A stretch of DNA of 64,000 nucleotides, taken from contig NZ_JAHFZZ010000013.1 in the NCBI RefSeq assembly GCF_018603905.1, positions 124,001 through 188,000 on the forward strand, in the 5' to 3' direction. Made by a program: the position numbers and the translations under genes. Below, piece by piece: positions 61,047 to 64,000 of this stretch. Below the pieces are notes generated by a model. That model made no database searches. It saw only the letters and a list, made by a program, of their open reading frames with translations, and was not told the origin of the DNA. Each line of letters opens with the position of its first letter. The first letter of the stretch is position 1. The stretch is from Nonomuraea sp. NEAU-A123. Its GTDB lineage: Bacteria > Actinomycetota > Actinomycetes > Streptosporangiales > Streptosporangiaceae.

Positions 61047-61492
61047 TAGAAGAACCCGCAGGTCGGCGCGCCAGAGGTGGGCGCGGGGCGGTCGCCGCCG
61101 CCGTCCGGGGCGAAGATCTCCAGGCGGATGCCGTCGGGGTCCTCGAAGAACACGCCTCCCGAGGACGCGCCTTCACCGTGCGGCACGACGCCGTCGTGGT
61201 GCAGGGTGGCCCCGATCTCCCTGATGACCGCCTCGGCCCTCCGCACCGCCGCGAGGTCGGCGACCCGGAACGACAGGTGATGCAGCCCCGGCCGCGCGGT
61301 GGCGAAGCGGCCCTCGCTCTGCTGCCAGAGGGTCAGCACGAGCGTGCCGTCCTGGGCCAGGAACGCGTAGCGGCGCCCCTCGTGCTGTGACTCGCCCGCC
61401 GAGGTGAAGCCGAAGACGCGCTGGTAGAAGTCCATGGACTTGGTGAGGTCGGTGACGTTGAGCCCGATGTGCCCGGTCTGGAACGACGACAT
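61046..61492 (-). CDS. VOC-family (glyoxalase-like) protein
   Basis: A 148-residue protein of two beta-alpha-beta-beta-beta modules. The metal-ligand positions appear in QTGHIGLNVTDL (His), LHHLSFRVADLA (His) and EDPDGIRLEIF (Glu). ATG at 61492 is chosen because GGGGGAG lies 7 nt before it; ATG at 61510 falls inside the large inverted repeat. It precedes the PNPOx-like gene with overlapping stop and start. May be a dioxygenase or glyoxalase/resistance protein. Confidence 0.86.
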   Translation of the reverse strand: MSSFQTGHIGLNVTDLTKSMDFYQRVFGFTSAGESQHEGRRYAFLAQDGTLVLTLWQQSEGRFATARPGLHHLSFRVADLAAVRRAEAVIREIGATLHHDGVVPHGEGASSGGVFFEDPDGIRLEIFAPDGGGDRPAPTSGAPTCGFF

Positions 61493-61507
61493 TCCGCACT
61501 CCCCCAT

Positions 61508-61583
61508 CATCTAACGCATGAACGACCGATTGGCCGTTAGAAAGAACTATATAACGGCAAATCGGCTTCGCATGCGTTAGATG
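61508..61583. promoter_or_regulatory. Large inverted repeat between VOC and CGNR genes
   Basis: Outer arms CATCTAACGCATG (61508-61520) and CATGCGTTAGATG (61571-61583) pair over 13 of 13 bases. Inner arms at 61526-61539 and 61552-61565 (CCGATTGGCCGTTA and TAACGGCAAATCGG) pair over 13 of 14. A 12 nt AT-rich loop separates them. It sits where the VOC promoter must be and just after the CGNR stop. Likely a pair of operators. Confidence 0.75.
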
Positions 61584-61587
61584 TGGC

Positions 61588-62157
61588 TCACTTCTTGTGC
61601 TCCCGGTAGTGCCTGGCCGCTCTGGCGCGGTTGCCGCAGGGGGTCGAGCACCACTCCTGACGTGGGTGTTCCTTCACGAAATAGAGCACGCAGCGTGGGG
61701 CCTGGCAGGTACGCAACTGCGCCCGTTCAGGCCCCGCCAGGAACTCGACGGCCGCCGTCCCGAGCGCGGCCCGGACCCGTGCCGACGGCTCGGCCGGCAC
61801 GGCGGGCACGACGACGAGGGCCGGCTCCCCGCTCCAGGACAGTTGCGGGGCTCGCGGAGCGGCCAGGGCGGCGGCGTTGACCAGGGCCAGCGATTCCGCG
61901 AAGCCGGGCAGGGCCGCCGCGTCCGCCCGGCTCGGCGACTCCGGGGCCACGGCCCTGGCGAACAGCGCGCGTACGGCCTGGCGCAGGCGTACGGTCTCCT
62001 CGCGTAGTCCCTCCGTGGCGGTGAAGCCGGGATCGACGTCGAAGTCGGCCGCGTGTGCGCGCACCCAGGCGGTCAGGCCTTCGACGTCGGACAGGCGGTC
62101 GATCAATCCGGACCGCTCCGCCCTGATCGTGCTGACGAAATCGAGGGTCAGGGACAT
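61588..62157 (-). CDS. CGNR zinc-finger/ABATE-domain transcriptional regulator
   Basis: A 189-residue regulator. The N-terminal ABATE domain spans about residues 1-130 (LDFVSTIRAERSGLIDRLSD). The C-terminal CGNR finger reads CQAPRCVLYFVKEHPRQEWC then STPCGNRARAARHYRE, with four Cys ligands. The nonamer ATCTAACGC occurs at 62165, 8 bp upstream of its start, and again as both outer arms of the inverted repeat at 61508, which suggests autoregulation and control of the VOC-PNPOx unit. ATG at 62157. Confidence 0.87.
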   Translation of the reverse strand: MSLTLDFVSTIRAERSGLIDRLSDVEGLTAWVRAHAADFDVDPGFTATEGLREETVRLRQAVRALFARAVAPESPSRADAAALPGFAESLALVNAAALAAPRAPQLSWSGEPALVVVPAVPAEPSARVRAALGTAAVEFLAGPERAQLRTCQAPRCVLYFVKEHPRQEWCSTPCGNRARAARHYREHKK

Positions 62158-62164
62158 CTCCTCA

Positions 62165-62173
62165 ATCTAACGC
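62165..62173. promoter_or_regulatory. ATCTAACGC half-site upstream of the CGNR gene
   Basis: The nonamer equals the outer-arm core of the inverted repeat at 61508-61583 (61509-61517 and, reversed, 61574-61582). Only one arm is present here. Confidence 0.5.
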
Positions 62174-62279
62174 CCGCAGGCACTGTCAGCCGTGAGAGTC
62201 TCGGGGTAGGGCGAATTCGCCGCCAACTCCCCGCCCGGTCCCGTGAGCCGCGGGCCTGGGCTCGCACCTGGAAATGGGT

Positions 62280-62316
62280 GCGCCGCCGGGCCCCTTTTCG
62301 AGGGGCCCGGCGGCGC
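62280..62316. terminator. Strong intrinsic-terminator-like hairpin
   Basis: Perfect 15 bp stem GCGCCGCCGGGCCCC / GGGGCCCGGCGGCGC around TTTTCGA. It lies 73 bp past the stop of the protease-inhibitor gene on the minus strand and separates it from the CGNR gene. Confidence 0.8.
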
Positions 62317-62388
62317 GGTCTTAGGCGACGGAGACGCTACCGCCCGCGATGCCCGCCTACCGAAGTGGCGGACGGGCGGACGGAACTA

Positions 62389-62748
62389 CTACTCCCATTG
62401 GCAGGGACCCCGCTTGGCGGAGAGAGCGTCGAAGCCGAAGTCTGCCACCGTCTCGTTGCGCGCGACCTCCCGGCGCCCGTCGCCCTGGTAGCCCGGCGCG
62501 TTGTAGAAACACCAGGGTTCCGGGGTCTGGTTCTGTGCACTGCGCACGGGCGGGACGATGTAGGGCGTATCGTCCCACAGCAGCCTTAGATCGCCCTGGC
62601 CGCCCGGCTCGGTCCAGGTGCAGACCGCTTGGACCCGGGGGCACGGGTAGGACTCGGCCGCGTGCGCGGTGGTGGTCGGCAGCGCGAGCCCGGTGGCGGA
62701 CGCCAGGACGGCCACGACCACCGCCGTGCGGCGGGAGAGGTCCTTCAT
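62389..62748 (-). CDS. Secreted I36-type (SMPI-like) protease inhibitor family protein
   Basis: A 119-residue exported protein. Sec signal peptide about residues 1-30 (VVVAVLASATGLALPTTTAHA). The mature domain has a crystallin-like pattern with four Cys (YPCPRVQAVCTWTEPGGQG, CFYNAPGYQGDGRREV, GPCQWE), matching peptidase-inhibitor family I36, whose founding member inhibits metalloproteases. ATG at 62748 has AAGGAGTAG upstream. Single gene with its own terminator. Confidence 0.82.
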   Translation of the reverse strand: MKDLSRRTAVVVAVLASATGLALPTTTAHAAESYPCPRVQAVCTWTEPGGQGDLRLLWDDTPYIVPPVRSAQNQTPEPWCFYNAPGYQGDGRREVARNETVADFGFDALSAKRGPCQWE

Positions 62749-62867
62749 GACTACTCCTTGTTCTCGGGGAGTCTGCGGATGACAGACACTTAGTAGCTAA
62801 CAGTGAGTAGTCATTTGATGACAGAAAGTAAACAAGCATGTAGCTTCCCAGACACCTCGCGTAGCGC

Positions 62868-63073
62868 ACCCCCGGCCTGTACGAGGCGATGATCACGCCG
62901 CTCTTCATGACCTTGGTGTCGACCAGATCGAACGACGCCTTGAAGTCCTTGAGCGGCGTCGTCACGCTGTCGGCGCCTTCCAGGACCGGGTGGATCCAGA
63001 ACCGGACCTCGTCCAGCAGACCCGCCCTGATGAGCTGCGTGGTGACCGAGCCGAAGCCGTACTGCAGTGCGGA
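62868..63073 (-). pseudogene. C-terminal remnant of a RibD/dihydrofolate-reductase-like protein
   Basis: Directly behind the stop of the Tat-exported protein, in the same frame, follow LQYGFGSVTTQLIRAGLLDE, VRFWIHPVLEGAD and VDTKVMKSGVIIASYRPG. This is the end of the RibD C-terminal (DHFR-like) domain. The NADPH-binding N-terminal two thirds are missing and no start exists. A scar of an insertion or deletion at this junction. Confidence 0.6.
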
Positions 63074-63964
63074 TCACCGCGTCAGTTCCTGCAGCTGCCA
63101 GCCCCACCTGATTCCGCCGAAGATGTTGACGACATCCTTCCCGGCCGCATTCTTGGTCCCGGTGTCCTGCACGAGGAACGCCTCTGCCATGAATCGCACA
63201 TCGGGTTCGGGTCCCCCGAGCCCGACCGAGGGCGCGTCGTAGAAACTGAAGACCTTCTCGCCGTTGACCGAGGTGAGTCCCCCGGCGAGATAGAACGGGT
63301 TGGCCCGCCAGAGGTTGTCGAGAGCGGGGCCCACCGACTTGACGACCTGGATCCAGAGCAGATTGTCATTGGCGGCGGGATCTCCCTTGCGAGAGTCCGG
63401 GCGGTAGACGACATGCAGGTCGGCCCCGCAGTCCAGGCCGGGCACGTTTCCCGACGGCTTGCTGACGTACACGCTGTGCGACTGGACATGGAACTCGTTC
63501 CGGCCCCGGAAACCACCCACGTACTTGAACGAGTAGTGGGCCCCGAACGCCTCGGCGAGATTCTGCTTGAACCCGATGGCCGGATCGGCCGGAACATCCT
63601 CGTAGACCAGATACGGGTTATCGCCCGACTGGCTGAACGGGAGCAGGGCGACCCGGTACGACTTTCCGTTGTACTCGAAGTCCTTGGACGTGACGTGCCC
63701 GCCGACCGTGGACCCCTGATACCACCCGTGCGGCCGGCTGGACCGGTAATCCAGCACGAGGTGTGCGGCTGTCTCCGAGAACCGGGTCCGGGATACGGCT
63801 GCGGCGGACATCGGCCCGGCGACGAGCGCGGACAGGCCGAGGAGGCTTCCTCCTTGCAGCAGAGACCTTCGTGTTACGCGTGGGTCTGTGACATGGATTG
63901 GACGCATAAGATTGATCAACCTCGAAATCGTCGTGGCCGGTTTACGCGCTGGGTGCCGTTTCAC
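63074..63964 (-). CDS. Tat-exported protein of unknown function
   Basis: A 296-residue secreted protein. Twin-arginine signal TRRSLLQGGSLLGLSALVAG at about residues 31-50, cleavage near MSAAA. The mature part is beta-rich (AHLVLDYRSSRPHGWYQGS, RVALLPFSQSGDNPYLVYED, FHVQSHSVYVSKPSG) and ends FGGIRWGWQLQELTR. I recognise no named family. GTG at 63964 overlaps the stop of the upstream gene (GTGA), and that gene ends with a similar tail, so this is the second of at least two paralogues. ATG at 63907 is an alternative start. Confidence 0.7.
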   Translation of the reverse strand: MKRHPARKPATTISRLINLMRPIHVTDPRVTRRSLLQGGSLLGLSALVAGPMSAAAVSRTRFSETAAHLVLDYRSSRPHGWYQGSTVGGHVTSKDFEYNGKSYRVALLPFSQSGDNPYLVYEDVPADPAIGFKQNLAEAFGAHYSFKYVGGFRGRNEFHVQSHSVYVSKPSGNVPGLDCGADLHVVYRPDSRKGDPAANDNLLWIQVVKSVGPALDNLWRANPFYLAGGLTSVNGEKVFSFYDAPSVGLGGPEPDVRFMAEAFLVQDTGTKNAAGKDVVNIFGGIRWGWQLQELTR

Positions 63965-64000
63965 GGCCTTCTTTCCTGCACCTGCCAGCCGTATTTGATG
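63961..64000 (-). CDS. 3' end of a paralogue of the Tat-exported protein (runs off the window)
   Basis: The last 12 codons read IKYGWQVQERRP then TGA. They align with IRWGWQLQELTR at the end of the following gene, with identity at the central GWQ-QE positions. The stop overlaps the next start by GTGA. Tandem duplication is the simplest reading; the rest lies outside the window. Confidence 0.55.
   Translation of the reverse strand, partial: IKYGWQVQERRP

Overview
The window is high-GC DNA with many GTG starts, frequent 1-4 bp start/stop overlaps, F420/LLM-type oxidoreductases, ECF sigma factors and a mycobacterial-type sterol gene set. This points to a filamentous soil actinomycete, plausibly of the Streptosporangiales; the species cannot be fixed from sequence alone. 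No tRNA, rRNA, CRISPR array or replication origin was seen.

Region by region. 1-2.3 kb: the start of an OpuC/ProV-like osmoprotectant transporter ATPase, then a sigma-like protein with a C-terminal membrane helix. 2.3-9.6 kb: a tightly coupled operon equivalent to the mycobacterial igr locus (fadD17, chsE1, chsE2, chsH2, chsH1, ltp2) with a divergent kstR and a KstR-type palindrome between them. 9.9-14.1 kb: an AraC/GlxA regulator, a quinone-oxidoreductase-like protein, an ECF sigma factor and a fadA5 thiolase behind a second KstR-type site. 14.3-22.4 kb: a metallo-beta-lactamase fold protein, a FadR/GntR regulator with a perfect 21 bp palindrome, a LigD-like phosphoesterase with a defective ligase half, a C45 peptidase, an aldo/keto reductase with divergent TetR, a DUF4143 ATPase and a GNAT.

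22.4-30.1 kb: an eight-gene sugar operon (hydrolase, L-fuconate-type dehydratase, SDR, binding protein, ABC ATPase, permease, mutarotase, aldo/keto reductase). It fits non-phosphorylative L-fucose catabolism and has in front of its first gene a palindrome with the same core as that of the GntR gene 15 kb away. 30.7-39.6 kb: a CYP125-like P450 behind a KstR-type site, a serine hydrolase, a SDR/MFS pair with divergent regulator, small secreted proteins, gene remnants, a methyltransferase and an AbiEi/DUF559-type ORF joined to an IS66-type remnant. 39.7-46.4 kb: a 2092-residue secreted RHS/YD-repeat protein with a variable C-terminal tip and a tiny two-helix membrane protein downstream.

46.9-49.7 kb: small oxidoreductase, MarR, SRPBCC and ArsR genes. 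49.8-55.8 kb: a probable glycoconjugate or glycolipid locus (gmd, GT4 glycosyltransferase, methyltransferase, terpene-cyclase-like toroid protein, DUF1702 protein, second methyltransferase) with a KstR-type site at its divergent promoter. 55.9-57.7 kb: a PPOX/ferredoxin/alcohol dehydrogenase operon behind another KstR-type site. 57.7-64 kb: gene remnants, a second P450 with TetR, a PNPOx-VOC-CGNR group with a large inverted repeat, a protease inhibitor, and tandem Tat-exported paralogues at the right edge.

The main theme is a dispersed sterol side-chain regulon: side-chain hydroxylation (CYP125 with ferredoxin and perhaps the alcohol dehydrogenase), CoA activation (FadD17), beta-oxidation (ChsE1/E2, ChsH1/H2, FadA5) and the final aldol cleavage (Ltp2 with the DUF35 part of ChsH2), all probably repressed by the local KstR.
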